Shown: positions 23,207-35,515, counted from the stretch's first letter. The stretch: 64,000 nt of DNA from Nageia nagi (GCA_050084985.1 JBITNC010000001.1:207018001-207082000); one strand, 5' to 3'. A program made the numbers and translations. Notes: generated from the sequence alone by a model not told the origin.

Positions 23207-23506
23207 TTATTTATGATAACCTAAACTATAGTTATAAAAGGATTTATGTGGTTCATTAATAATAGGTTCAATAATACCATGTTTATACTTTCCTATACCT
23301 TGACCTTTCCAGCCATATTCTTCATCAAAATATTGGGAAATAAAAGCAAACTTGGAAATTTTTTTAGGTGGAATGCAAGAATAAAAAGAATAGTGGGGTT
23401 CCTTAATTAATGTACCAATAGTTGATATAATATTTCCTTCTTTTACAAAATATATAGGTTTAAGATATGGTTCCTTTGATTCAATAGAATTTGTAGCATG
23501 CCTCAT
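23207..23506 (-). pseudogene. G-patch segment of element X
   Basis: An open stretch of 99 codons contains YGWKGQGIGKYKHGIIEPI (about 23310-23255), which fits the G-patch pattern G..GQGLGK...G...P found between protease and RT in several plant gypsy lineages. G-patches bind nucleic acid or activate helicases, but their role in these elements is not settled. The frame continues upstream into the protease (from about 24200), so this is part of one gag-pol polyprotein. The flanking PHYSFYSCIPPKK and PHKSFYNYSLGY look like an internal duplication of one short motif. Confidence 0.65.
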
Positions 23507-23779
23507 ATATCTAATGGAAGGAATATTAGGCCACTTGAAAATTTGATTTTGAAATTTATATTCATGAACATGTGGGAAAGTGTATGAAACAATAGCTTCC
23601 CACTTTAGTCATAAATAAAAGGAACCTCACTAGAAGACACAACACTAAAATGAACAATAATATTGGAAGACATAATACTAAAAGGAAAAACAAAATTAAA
23701 AGGATTTAGAAGAAGGAGATGGAACAATAGGCACAAGACATATAGAACAAACAAGATCATCATATGAAGAAATAAAATT

Positions 23780-24200
23780 ATAATATTGAAATGGTTCTAG
23801 ATTAGCTTTGACATAAGTCAATTTTTCTTCATGTATGAACTTTATGCATTTATGTAAAGTGTAAGGAACACACTTTGTTTCATCTATACAAGTTATTCCA
23901 AGTAAGAGATTATATTATAAATCACATTCAATGATATGAAATAATGTATGTAAATTCCTAGGGCCTATATGAAGTGGCAAAATAATAGTGCCCATAGTAG
24001 TAGATATAGTGTTATTGAAAGATATTAGTTGTAATATGGAAGAAGATATACTACTTTGAGGTATATTGAGGTGATTCAAAGCTAAATAATATATGACATT
24101 AATAATTTAAATATTATCAATAAAAACTCTCTTCAAATTTTATCCCTTCATAAAAGCAATGATAAAGAGTGGGGGACTACTAGTCCAATAAATATTGACT
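23780..24200 (-). pseudogene. Protease of element X
   Basis: Minus-strand reading: VFIDNI, stop, IINVIYYLALNHL, then TMGTIILPLHIGPRNLHTLF, YNLLLGITCIDETKCVPYT and LHKCIKFIHEEKLTY. These correspond to the gypsy retropepsin blocks VLIDDGAGIN, G.I.LP...G......F.V, YNILLGRPWIH...AVPST and HQC.KF. The active-site Asp of VFID survives, but the following DG-type residues are lost. It sits between the zinc knuckle and the G-patch in the same orientation. Confidence 0.65.
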
Positions 24201-24659
24201 CTATAATTTCATGTTTATAAAAATTTATAGCTCCTAAATCACATGATTGAATATGTACTACAAATTTGGTGAAGGCTTCAACATCTTAAGCTTACATCTC
24301 AAGATATTTTAAAACATCTATAATAGTATCTTTACATACTTTAGATGTTTAAAGTAGATCTAAAATAGACATCTTTACAAGTGAGGACTTTAGTTTATGT
24401 GTGATGTTTGATTTAATTATGATGATTTTGACTTTGAGTAGTAGCTATTAGATTTTAGATATACCCTATTAAATCAGTATGCCTTTGAAGTTGATGTGAA
24501 CTTGAGGTATCTTTAGGGTTACATTTTTGGTTCCTTGTTACAACATCAATCATTTGAATAAAATTATGCATGTATGAAGGGTTCACATAGTTTACTTGGT
24601 TTGCATCAATTTGATTTTAACTTGGTAATGGATCCTTATAAATATTTCAGTTTTGATTA

Positions 24660-24791
24660 GAGGATGCAAGTGTATTGTCTATAACAAGATCCCCTCATTC
24701 AATGAAATCTTGGATCACATTCTTTAAATGATGGCACTTATTAGTTTGGTGACCTTTTGATCTATTAAAAGTATAATAATCATTTTCTTTG
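24660..24791 (-). pseudogene. Zinc knuckle at the end of the X gag
   Basis: Reverse complement of the last bases before element Y: NDYYTFNRSKGHQTNKCHHL, then KNVIQDFIE, stop, GDL. This is the C..H...GH.T..C..LK..IQ.LI..G knuckle of Tat-like gag, with the first Cys changed to Tyr and the second position to Phe. The frame continues on the other side of element Y at 34573, as expected if Y interrupted one gag gene. Confidence 0.7.
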
Positions 24792-25594
24792 TGTTAACAC
24801 CTAAAAGTGGTCCCATTAGAATGGTCCTACTTAGTTGTAACTTTACATGCACATTTAATTATATTTTAGTCATGTTTTACCTTATTATCACATATTTCTC
24901 AAGTTGTGTTCTTATGTTTTATGTTAGGTACATCAAGATGATATCAACCAATATTCAAGGGGTAAAATAGTGAATCATGTATGATATAAATGTAAGTATA
25001 TCTAACCTAAGGAAAGTATTTCTACATTAAATCTCAATAGATTTAACCTTACACTTTATGTATTTATAAATGTAGCCTACTAAGATTGGAATATTTTTAT
25101 CATTTGGGTGAATATCTATTATCCACTTCTATGATTATATGCTTAATTTGAATTATCATCATATATAGTGTCATAAATATTTATTAGCGAGCCTCATTCA
25201 TTAGGAACATTCATGCTTATGCTAGCATTCACATTCATTTTGATCTCTTAAAGATTAGCATCTACACTAGTGTTTCTTTTATCATTGGTCTTGGGGTTTG
25301 CACAATAAGGTCATTACTTTTTAACAAGTTCATCCATCATTTCCTCTACCTTGATATAAGTAAGTAAACATAAGTATTTATATTTTATTTTATTCATTTA
25401 TCTTTAATTCATGTAGCTCATTTTACATCTTAACATCTATGTAATTTCATTATTTTTTTACTACATTATTATATTCCCTTATTCATGTATACTTATGCAA
25501 GTAAAATAGCTTAGATATATTATACAATAAATGTTAATGTGTATTTTGTTCATTTAGAGTAAAAACCTAAGTGATACCAAAACACATATCAACA
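24792..25594 (+). repeat. 5' LTR of element Y
   Basis: Begins TGTTAACACCTAAAAGTGG and ends ACACATATCAACA. It matches 33790-34572 along its length, for instance ACCAATATTCAAGGGGT and CATTCATGC. A TATA-like GATATAAATG lies at about 24983, roughly 190 bases from the start, and a matching GTATAAATA lies in the 3' copy. The sequence after the LTR (ATTGATGCCCAT) may be a decayed TGGCGCCC-type primer site. Confidence 0.85.
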
Positions 25595-25702
25595 TATTGA
25601 TGCCCATATTTTATAACATTTTATTTCTCTTAATTAGGGTTAGAATATAAATGCTCTTGAACCTACCTATCTTTTTTACATCAAGAATCCTAGGGTTATT
25701 GG

Positions 25703-27030
25703 TTGCATTTGATCAATGATTTTGTGAGTGTGATAAAAATGGAAAACATAACTCCTAAATTCTTGACTAAATTGATGGAAATGCCCAATTTTCAATCTCT
25801 TATTATGAAATCATCCATACCAATGATCCAAATTGTTAATCTACCTAGTATGGATTTGCACATCAACACTGATGCTACCATCAATGCTAATGGAAATAAT
25901 AACATGAATTTTGGTAATCATGCATCCAATTTAGGTACCTTCACCAATGAATAATTAAAACATATTAATTATTAGGTTTCACATCTTAGGAGCAAATTTG
26001 GATTTTATGCATATTAGTTTGAAAATAAAGTTAACCCATTAAACATGAAGATTTGAAATACACTCCTTGTTGGTATAATTAAGGATCCTAAATTTCATAA
26101 GTTCAATGGTGAGACTAATTATATCACTCATGTTTAGGATTTTAAATACATTATGGAGATTAAATTTAGGGTTAATTATCATTTGAAAGAAAATATTTCC
26201 TTATGATTTTAATAGGTGAATCTCACAAGTGATTTAATAGCTTGGAACTAGGTTTTATAGCATGATATCAATAGTTGAAGGATCAATTTAAGGCTCACTT
26301 CAAATGTAATGTGAAGAAACTAGTTTATTTGATAGATTTGATCAATTGCAAGCAAGATAAAATATAGAGGTTAAAAAAGTTTTCTCTTATATTTTTCAAA
26401 CTTTGGAGGTCTATTGAACAAAATATGGAAGAAAGTTTCATTGTAAAGGTATTCCTTGAAAATATTCATCCTATTCTTGGTGAAATAGGGATTAAGCATG
26501 TTAGTGGTTTGTTTTCTTATTGGTAAAGAAGAATTCTTAGTAAATATTAATTTACTTAAGTACACATCATCATCCTCCAACAAAGATAATGGTAGGAAAC
26601 CTTATAACAAAAAGATTGATACTTCACATAATGTAGTTAAAACATCTCACTAAGACAAATAGAAAGATAGAAAATTAGTCAAAGAAATGTATCCATTATT
26701 GGTAAAACCTAACCACACATTTAAGGAATGTATAGAGAAGGGTTTAATCAAATTAATTCAAGGAAAATAATATGAACCCAATGATGAAAAGCCTATTTGG
26801 TATAGGAAAAATCAACTATGCAAATATTATCAAATCAAAGGGCATCATCCAATAGGTTGTTATGTTTTAAGAATGAAGTTAAACCACTTGTTGGATAGTG
26901 GTATCATTTTATATAAAAATTATGTACTCAAATTCAAAAATCAAGATCTACCTTCTTTAAATATTATGAATATTATTTTCTATGATGATAATGGTGAATT
27001 TATTGAGTTTGATGATGAATTTAGTCATGG
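25703..27030 (+). pseudogene. Gag of element Y
   Basis: An open N-terminal stretch (25703-25954, Asn and Ile rich) is followed by IKDPKFHKFNGETNYITHV, the P.F..F.G......H start of capsid. LIGKEEFLVNINLLKYTSS, KPNHTFKECIEKG and KNQLCKYYQIKGHHPIGCY (about 26808-26865) come next. The last is a CCHC knuckle with its second Cys changed to Tyr. The region reads as a gag interrupted by about 20 stops and at least one frame change. Confidence 0.7.
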
Positions 27031-27419
27031 TTATTCCTAAGAATCAACCCAAATAAAACTTGTACAAACCAAGACAAATCAATTTCAAAATTTTGGTGAA
27101 TATATAACCTTTAAAATAAAATATATAAGTGGTTATATACCATATACATACCAAATGTTGATTTTTTTGTGATTGCATACATAAAATTAATACTTGCCTA
27201 TGATTTTAAGGTGAATGTTCCCCTTTCTAAGGGTCCAAATATTAGCTAATTTAAAAATATTAAAATCTTAATTTTTTCTTACAAGATATAATTAGCTACT
27301 AGGAAAAATACTCAATTCAGTGGAAAAGTAGATTCAGATGGAGGTTCAAATTTGAAATAAATATGGAACGTAACTATGAGATTAAAGAAAGGTATTCCTA
27401 ACCTAGTATCTGCTATAAA

Positions 27420-28060
27420 ATAGGTACCTTATAAAACTTCTCTTAAGAAAAAGAGGAAAGATAAATGCAAAAAGAGTGTCCTCCAAAATCCTAAAAATAC
27501 AAATGCTAAAATTAGTTTGTTTGAATTATTTGAAATATCTAAAGAGCATATACTAGCATTATTTGAACCCTTTAGTGGCATTGATGTTGATATAAATATT
27601 TCTACTAGTTTATTGGTAAGCATGATTGGTTGTTTCAAGAATGCTACAACATTTACTAAAGATAAAACTCCTAGTGATGATATCATTAATAAATGCTTTC
27701 CAATCCATATATGTGTAAAGTTAATAGAAAAAATAGTCAAGCATGCATTTGTAGATGATGGTGTAGGTTTAAATATTTACTCCATTAAATTTCTAAACAA
27801 GTTTAGTGATAAGTTAATGCCAAATTTTTATGTGAAAGAAGTACATGATCATAGGTTATGATAGCAATAGAAAAACATGTGTTGGACATATCATGTTGCC
27901 TATCCAATTGATACAAAAAATCATGGAAGTTATGATGTATGTACTAGATAAGAAGATTCCTTATGAAATTCTCCTTGGGAGACCATGGATACATCCAATG
28001 AGTTGCATACTATGTACATTACATAGATTGATTAAATTTAACCATAATAAACATTAATAT
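27420..28060 (+). pseudogene. Protease of element Y
   Basis: The open frame 27517-27861 contains FPIHICVKLIEKIVKHAFVD, then DGVGLNIYSIKFLNKFSD, the retropepsin block LP.HI...I.....VLVDDGSGLNICSL. The next frame (27845-28057) gives VGHIMLPIQL, EVMMYVLDKKIPYEILLGRP and TLHRLIKFNHNKH, the G.I.LPI..., YEILLGRPWIH and HRLIKF blocks. One frameshift near 27850 separates them. The active-site DDG is still readable. Cleavage of the element polyprotein would have been its job. Confidence 0.75.
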
Positions 28061-28539
28061 GTAGTGGAAGCAATGGAAGAAAATATAAATATGATTGCAT
28101 AAGTTTGAAATACCATATTTTCACATATAAATATTGAAATCCATGAGGAAAATAATTAATATAACAAGGAAGATGAAGAAGATAGTGATACTATGTAGTT
28201 TTACTAAGAAACATGTATTGGTACATATGTCATTAGCCATAAGGTTGTTGAAGATGATATTAGAAACTTAGGTAGACATAAAAAAACCAAGGATGACTAA
28301 GATTCACAACAACATCAATACCTACACTTGCCTAAGTGCTCACACTACCCTTATTACTACAAATGTAGTTATGATCAATCAGAATCTAAAGAGGATAATG
28401 TTAATATGACATTATACAATATCAAAACTTTAAAATTATAATCATAATAAAATATAGATAATAATAATATGGAATCCTATATCAAAGTTAACAACAAGAT
28501 AATATAAATGAGGTGTCATACACCATTGATACCATAATA

Positions 28540-28690
28540 TATGGAATACAAAAGCTACAATGGTAAAGGCCTTGGAAAACATGAATAGGGAATTGAAGAG
28601 TTGCCTATAAAAATGTTTGAATCAAACAAAGGTAAAAGTGACCTAGAGATAAAGAAGGTAAATTAGAGGAATTTGATCTCCTATAGTAGT
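28540..28690 (+). pseudogene. G-patch segment of element Y
   Basis: YKSYNGKGLGKHE, a TAG, then GIEELPIKMF. This is the G.GLGK...G pattern with the TAG at a likely Gln codon. It sits between protease and RT as in X. Confidence 0.65.
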
Positions 28691-28849
28691 GAGAAAGAGT
28701 TAGAGGTAAAATTAAAGATGTAGTTAATTAATAATGGTTGACTAAGAACAAAAAAGCAAGGGAAAATATTTAAAGAAGATCAATGCCTATGCTAGTTCTA
28801 ACACTTGTGCTCACATCAATGATTGTGCTAACCATGGCACCCATGCTAA

Positions 28850-30060
28850 GGAAATGGATAATGATTCCTCTTACCCCATACTTTATAGGATAGTTTCCAA
28901 GTTTACTAATGTGTTCAAAATTGATTATGTGCTCCTAAATGTGTTAGGGGCAAGATCAAAGTTCAAACAATTTCATCTCAAGAGACAAGGTAAGGTTGCT
29001 TATCATCTTGATTCCTATATTAGAGAGAAGATTGAGGACATAGTAGGTTCTTCCCTACTACACTAACCTACCTTCTTCTTTCATTACATAGAGTAAGTTA
29101 GGTTGCTAGGGGTATGTGTGTGTTTGTGGCATTCTTTCTCTCATGTCATAATAGTATTGGGTACATTATTTAACCTACCTCAACTTGATGATGAGATACC
29201 CTATTTGAATGAGACTCCTATTGAAATAAATATTGGTAGAAAAGTGGTACCAAAGATTGTTCATAATGGAATAGGATTCAATTCTTCATAGGATTGAAGA
29301 ACATGTTTTCTTGAAAATACAATGATGTAATAGGATTAGATCCAACTTTTGTAACTCATAATTGATGGTATAGGAAGGAACCAAGCTTATACAATAAAAA
29401 AAATACAAATGCATCCAAACCACTCTTTGTTAGTAAAGAAGAAGATTAAAAAATATCATAAGGTAGGATTCGTTAATCCCACTAACTATTCACCTTGGTT
29501 AGCCAACATCATTCTAGCTCTAAAACCAAATGGGAAAATCAAATGTTGCACAAATTTTAAGGATTTAAATAATACCTATCTAAAGAATAACTTTTTGTTA
29601 CCACACATTAACATAATTGTGGATTCTACAATAAGATATGAGATGTTATCATTCATGGATGGTTTTTTAGGATATAATCAAATTAGAATCAACATAAAAT
29701 AGCCTTCACCATACCTTGGGAAATATTATATTTGGTAGTCATGCCCTTTGGCCTCAAAATTGCAAGGGAAACATACCAAAGAGCGATGAAAACTATGTTT
29801 CATAACCTTATTCATTAATTAGTTGAAGTATATTTGGATGATATTCTAGCTAAGTATATTAAGAAAGAAAATCACTTAGAGGACTTAAGAGTCATTTTCA
29901 AAAGGATGAGACAATTTGACTTGAAGCTAAATTCTAAGAAGTGTATTTTTGGGGTATATAGTGCCAAGTTTATTGGTTACATTATATCTATAAGAGGCAT
30001 AGAGATAGATACTAAAAAGGTTAAAATATAATGGATATACCTCCACCAAGAAACATTAGA
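28850..30060 (+). pseudogene. Reverse transcriptase of element Y
   Basis: The upstream stretch 28854-29066 (YPILYRIVSKFTNVF, then GARSKFKQFHLKRQGK) is the variable part before RT. The stretch 29409-29702 reads MHPNHSLLVKKKIKKYHKVG, SPWLANIILALKPNGKIKCC, FKDLNNTYLKNNFLLPHINI and LSFMDGFLGYNQIRINI. Then come LGKYYIW and the MPFGLKIARETYQ-like block. The catalytic YLDD is at 29831-29842, followed by RVIFKRMRQFDLKLNSKKC and GYIISIRGIEID. All standard RT blocks are present with YLDD intact. Stops and one frameshift near 29700 make it non-functional. Confidence 0.85.
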
Positions 30061-30089
30061 TAACTTAGAATTCTAAAAGGAAATTTACA

Positions 30090-30610
30090 AGTAGTTAAGA
30101 GGTTCATGGATTAGTTAGTAGATAGAACAACTCTATTATCTTACTTTCTTAATAAGGGGAACCATTTCATATGGAAAAAAGAGCAGTAAAAAGAATTTTA
30201 AGATATAAGGAGTTACTTTCTTAACCCTCCTATTTTTCAACCACTTGATCATATGAAGCCTCTATATTTGAATGTTTTAGCTACAACTAATGCTATTGGA
30301 ATAATCCTTGTATAACTTTAAAATAAAAATAGGGAAAGGGCTATGTACTATTAATCCAAGATACTACAAAATGCAAAAATAAACCACATACCAATCAAGA
30401 AGTTATATTATGCCATAGTCTACACAAATCAGAAATTAAGGCACTATATGATCACCAAAACTACCTTCATTACGACTCAAGCTAATCTAATAAGGTATTT
30501 ATTATTAAAACTACAATTACAACCAACCAAATGGATCATGAAACTTCAAGAGTTTAATCTCTTGTACACATGCCAAAAAGTAGTCAAGAGATAAGTTATA
30601 GTTGATATAC
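30090..30610 (+). pseudogene. Standard RNase H of element Y
   Basis: Reads FLNPPIFQPLDHMKPLYLNV, ATTNAIGIILV, RERAMYY, a stop, SKILQNAKINHIPIKKLYYA and VYTNQKLRHYMITKTTFI, then PTKWIMKLQEFNLLYTC. This is the normal series of gypsy RNase H blocks (P..L.P...PL.LY......A.G..L, YYLS, EK..LA and LRHYM). TAA and TAG codons replace Gln-like positions. Confidence 0.72.
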
Positions 30611-30649
30611 TTGCATCAGCCATATGTGATAAAAATAATAATAAGAATG

Positions 30650-31080
30650 GGCTTATGGAAATAATTAAGTAGTGTGGAGATAATATATGGATATTATTCT
30701 TTTATGGCTCCAAATGTTTTTAAGGGAATGGGGAAGGAATTATGCTAGTATCTCCTAAAAGTGGCATGATTCCTATAGCTTATAAGTTAAATTTTGAATG
30801 CATAAATAACATTTTTGAGTATATTGGAATCAAGTAATTAAAATTATATGGTGATTTTCAACTTATCATTAATCAAATCAATGATGTATACAACATATAA
30901 TATGAGAAATTACAACCATATAAGGACTTAGTTTCTTTGATGGTTAGAAGATACTTCACATATATTTAGTTTGCAAACATTTCAAGGAATAATAATATGT
31001 TTATATATGTCATGGCTAATGTTGCTTCATTAACACCTATCATAGTTGAATATGAATAAATCATTATCAAAATAAATGGT
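30650..31080 (+). pseudogene. Second RNase H of element Y
   Basis: WILFFYGSKCF, a stop, GNGEGIMLVSPKSG, then IPIAYKLNFECINNIFEY, LYGDFQLIINQINDVYN and KLQPYKDLVSLMVRRYFTYI. The match is to the extra archaeal-type RNase H of Tat elements (FFDGS....G.G.GI.L.SP, Y.L.F.CTNN.AEYEA, GD.QLI..QV). It confirms that Y belongs to the same broad lineage as X but on the opposite strand. Confidence 0.72.
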
Positions 31081-31239
31081 CATAGATATTATTCATTTAT
31101 AGAAGATGATGAATTTCAAGGGTTGTTCAAGAGAGAACCATTCATATGTATTATTCTCCCATTACATTAATGGTATGCTAAAATCTACAACTACCTCAAG
31201 CAAGGAAATATTTCAGATTCATGTTAGGACAAGTTCCTT

Positions 31240-32380
31240 AAATAAAGGTTGAAAAATATGGCTACAAGGTATATAATTATTGATGATATTATTTACAAAA
31301 GATCATTTTATGGTACTTTGATTAGATGTCTAAATGAAAGTGAAGCAAATATAGTTATGGAACAAGTACATGATAGGGTAAATGGAGGCCATTTTAATGG
31401 TAAATCCATTTATCATAAGCTATTAAGATTAGGTTATTATTGGCTATATATAGAAAAGGATTGCTTTTTACATGTTTAAAAATGTGAAAAGTGTCAAAAC
31501 CATGATAACTTGAAATAGGCTCCTTGAAATGAATTAGCCACAATGATATCATCTTGGCATTTTGCTATTTAGGCCTTGGATTTAATTAGAATTATCAATC
31601 CCAAATCTAGTGAGGGACACAAATTCATTCTAGTAGCCATAGAATACTCCATAAAATAGAAAAATGTTATACCTTTGAGACCCTCCAAAGGGTATCAAAT
31701 TATGAAATTCATAATTGAAAATACCATAGCTAGATTTGGTGTTCCCTCTCATGTTATCATGGATAATGAAAATAATTTCAAAAGCAAACAAGTCAAGGAA
31801 TTTTGCAAGGATTTTAAGATCAAAAAATGGTTCTCATCAACCTACTATCCATATGAAAATGGATAAGCAAAACCAACCAATAAGATAATTATCAATATTT
31901 AATGCAAAATAGATAAAAAAAGTTCATATGTATTAGCATTCATAGCTTATATATGCATTATGGGTAAACAAAATAAGCATCAAATCAACTACAAGTTGTA
32001 CTCCACTTTTATTGGTCTATATACATGAAGAAATATTACCATTGGTAGTAGAAGTGGATGATCTAGTACTCAAATCAGCTACAAGTTGTAATCCATTTTT
32101 ATTGGTCTATAAACATGAGGAAAAGAGTCAAGAAAGCATATGGTAAGAAGATTATACCACATGTGTTCCAAGTGTATGATCTAGTACTCAAAGAGAGTTA
32201 TCATAATTCATAAGCTAAAAAACAAGACAAAGGCAAGTTTGAGAATAACTAGATTGGTCCCTACATCAGTAAGACCAACTATCCAAATAATGCATATAGA
32301 TTAGCAATATTTTATGGTAAAGATGAAAAAATTTCAACCAATATAGAGCATATCAAGCCCTTTTATGCATAAGAGAATCT
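31240..32380 (+). pseudogene. Integrase of element Y, catalytic Glu replaced by Lys
   Basis: The zinc part 31249-31479 reads YIIIDDIIYKRSF, VMEQVHDRVNGGHFNGKSIY and LLRLGYYWLYIEKD, then KCEKCQNH. The core has ALDLIRIINP (first Asp), SHVIMDNENNF (second Asp at 31762-31764), and then NG, TAA, AKPTNK. In that block the Glu of the usual NGQAE is Lys (31870-31872). A 90-bp tandem duplication (31981-32070 and 32071-32160) interrupts the C-terminal part. It resumes FQVYDLVLKESY, KGKFENN, NAYRLAIFYGKDE and ISTNIEHIKPFYA, ending near 32370. Confidence 0.82.
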
Positions 32381-33789
32381 TTTTATATAGGTTTTTGGGG
32401 TCATCCTTAAGTTAATCATTAGTACAAAGGTTAGGCATCAAGATCCTTACTTCATTTCCATTCTATTTAGCTAGCACCCATGCTAGCCTTGTTAATAAAA
32501 TTCATCATTCATCCCAACACTCATGTTGATATTTTTAGCATATTTTAGGATAAATTGAAAATCATAAGGATTAGTAGTCACATTTAAATAATATAAACCA
32601 TGTGGTAGCTTTAGATATCAATCAACCAATTATTATTTCTAGACCAATGATATTGGTTTAATCAATCACTAAATAATGCCTTTGGTAATTTAGTACTATT
32701 ATTAAACATCACACCTAAATAAAATTCCTCAAAGTAGAAATACCTTAGTCTCAAAAAGATTTCATATTCAAAATCAAAGTGAGGCTTCACGTTCATGCTC
32801 CCTTCCATGCCCATGCTAATATTAGACTCCACACTAACATTCTTACATCAAATCCCTTCATTAATTATAGCTAAGTGCAGGTATCATTTTCTACTCTCTT
32901 ACCTTTATATTCATGATCATAATTTAATCATATCATGCTTTATTATTTTCTTAGTACAACATGTCCTTGTTGGATGGTCATTAAATAACCATCACTATTT
33001 TTAATCATTAGGACTAAACTAATCATAAGTCTAATGGACACATTATCACTGGTACTATAATCATGCATGATTGGGAAATATTCAAACCAATCATCCCTTA
33101 ATCACATATAAGAATGTGGAATGTACTTTATAATGATGAGTAGCATATCATATAGCATGATTGAGAAAATTTCAAACCAACCATATCTCCAAGTCACCTT
33201 TTCTGGTTGGGTCATAATAACCTCCATCTTTTAGTCACTTTTTTTGGTTTGGTCTCAACTAACCATCACCATATAGTTATTTTTATATGTTGCATCTAGG
33301 AATGGGGCATGTACCTCATGATGATGTTAACATACATGGTTCTAATTTCATGTGTTCCATATAAGAATGGGTCATGTACCCCATGATGATGTGGATAGAC
33401 CTTTATCATGATTTCTTATGTATGCATCTAAAAATGAACCATTAAGTATTTATATATTTGGTATTCTCAATATGATGTATGCATATCATATTTATTTCAT
33501 CCTTCATTATTTCTATATCATTTTTTATAAAATACTATGATGTTCTCTCTCTTTATCACTACTATATCTTTTATGAGTTAACAATCATATATATACTTGG
33601 AAGTATATGCCTCTCATTTTCAGGTTTCATTCTTTGCTCTTAGTTGATTCTATTACATGCAATATTTTACATCTCATAGCTAGGGTAAAGAGGGGGTAAT
33701 ATACATCATCAAATCCTTGATGATATGAACAAATAGACTAAGTATTAAATTTTTCTTCACTTTACCTTTACGTCCTTTATGGGGGCATC
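32381..33789 (+). other. 3' untranslated part of element Y
   Basis: No coding similarity. Repeated phrases occur: AACCATCACTATT/AACCATCACCATAT and CATGTACC(C/T)CATGATGATGT near 33310 and 33375. A G-rich tract (TATGGGGGCATC, 33778-33789) lies just before the 3' LTR and probably served as the polypurine tract. Confidence 0.55.
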
Positions 33790-34572
33790 TATTGACACCT
33801 AAAATTGGTCTCCTTAATATGATCCCACTTAGGTGTCACTTTACATATATATTTAATCATATTTTAGTCATATTTTACCTTCTTATTATATATTTCTTAG
33901 GTTGTATTCTTATGTTTTATATTAAGTACACTATTATGGCTTCAACCAATATTCAAGGGGTCAAATGGTGAATCACACCTAGTATAAATATAAGTATCTC
34001 TAACTTGGGGAAAGCATGTCAAGATTACATCTTAATAGTTGGTGCCCTAGACTTGGGTGTTTCTAAATGCTAATTATTAAGATTGGAATCTTTTTATCAC
34101 TCAAGTGAATATATTTTATCCACTTCCATGATCATATGCTTAATTCAACTTATCACCATCTCTACTATCATTGATACTTGTTGGCAAATCTCATTCTTAA
34201 GGAACATTCATGCCTATGTTGAGCTCTCATAAATTAGCACTTGTGTTGGTATGTCTTTAGTATTTATCCATAGGTTTGGACATTAACGTCACTATTTTTT
34301 GATAAGTTCATCCATCATATTCTTGAATTCAACATAAGAAATGATATATAGGTATTTATTTTTCACTTGATTCCTTTATCTTTAGTGTGTATAGATCATT
34401 TTACATCTTGAAATCAATGTAATTTTATTATTCTATTCATGTATTGTTATATTTCATTTTTCATGTATGTTTATATGAGTTATTTAACTTAGATAAATCA
34501 TACAATAAATATTTATGTGTATTCAGTTTATTTGGATTAAACCCCTAGGTGATACCAAAATACATATCAACA
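33790..34572 (+). repeat. 3' LTR of element Y
   Basis: Second copy of 24792-25594. It begins TATTGACACCTAAAA (the TG is now TA) and ends ATACATATCAACA. It is followed by CTTTC, the right-hand target duplication. Confidence 0.85.
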
Positions 34573-34668
34573 CTTTCTACCAAATAAGTTTTGGAACATT
34601 TGGATCTTCTTGTATAATATCAAAAGGTGTAACAATTTAAGCATTTAAATGTTTTTATAAAATATTAA
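34573..34668 (-). pseudogene. X gag fragment trapped between Y and Z
   Basis: Only 96 bases remain of X between the two insertions. The minus strand reads IVTPFDIIQEDPNVPKLIW, a stop, and continues on the far side of Y with ENDYYTFN. This links the capsid at 46711-47480 with the knuckle at 24660-24791. The last five bases (ATTAA) are the target duplication of Z. Confidence 0.65.
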
Positions 34669-35515
34669 TGTTGCAATGAAAATTGAGCTAGAATATAGAA
34701 TAAAATAAAATAAAATTATTCTTCAATCTTCATTGAACCTCAAATTATATAACATAGATAGACATGTTGTAATTGCAAAATGATATTCAATCTCAGTTCA
34801 AACTACAATTTGCCCTTAGAAGGGACTTTTACAAATGCTATGTGCCAAAATAAAGAGTATTAAATCTTCATTGTTTTTGAGTTGCTTGCTTCTTCCCTTG
34901 ATATGAGCAACCTGTAAATCCTACACACATGCAAAAGACAATAACATCAAAGCATCTATGTATGACAAGTATTAAAATGAAACTAGCATAAAATAATAAA
35001 ATGTATAAGCTTACAAGATTTTGGCAGTATTACCCTACTTCAAAATTGGGTTCAATTGGGTTCCATATTGCTTTGTATTGGCTTATGTTTATAGATTTTG
35101 GATGAGATGTTTCAAGGCTGGTAAGAGGAAGTGAACAGCCACCGTAGGTCGTAACTGACCCCCTCTATCCACCTCATCTTGGAAGAATAAAGCATTCCAA
35201 CTTCCTTTTGCTATTTTGGCTTCTATTCGACTGTTACAAAGTCACCGACGTTTGGATGTCGAACACCGATGACTGGCTCAAAATGTTGGCGTTTCAAGGC
35301 GAACGCCGGCGACTGGTTAACAATTTTATAACAATATTAAAATGATCACCAAATAGTCAATTTTTATCGAAAAGGGGTCATGTGACCACTTATTTTGCAT
35401 GTACTCGATGAGATATATCCAATAATGAAGTTTTCAAGCTTATTTGAGGCTTTTATAAAGAGTTATGATTATTTTAATGTTTACTAGTTAAAAGGGACAT
35501 TTTTAGGTGTCTACA
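34669..35515 (-). repeat. 3' LTR of element Z
   Basis: 847 bases, nearly collinear with 45858-46705. The differences seen are a few dozen, overwhelmingly C/T and G/A, plus one single-base length change. It contains a GC-rich hairpin (35240-35274) with arms AGTCACCG and CGATGACT, unlike the surrounding AT-rich DNA. Confidence 0.92.

Larger units (their letters stand above)
24792..34572 (+). mobile_element. Full-length Tat-like Ty3/gypsy element Y
   Basis: LTRs at 24792-25594 and 33790-34572 flank gag, protease, G-patch, RT, two RNases H and integrase on the plus strand. The 5 bases before it (CTTTG, 24787-24791) and after it (CTTTC, 34573-34577) match at four of five positions, fitting a target duplication. 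Y split the X gag. All coding parts are recognisable but contain many stops, mainly TAA or TAG at Gln-like positions. The integrase Glu is replaced by Lys. Confidence 0.85.
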
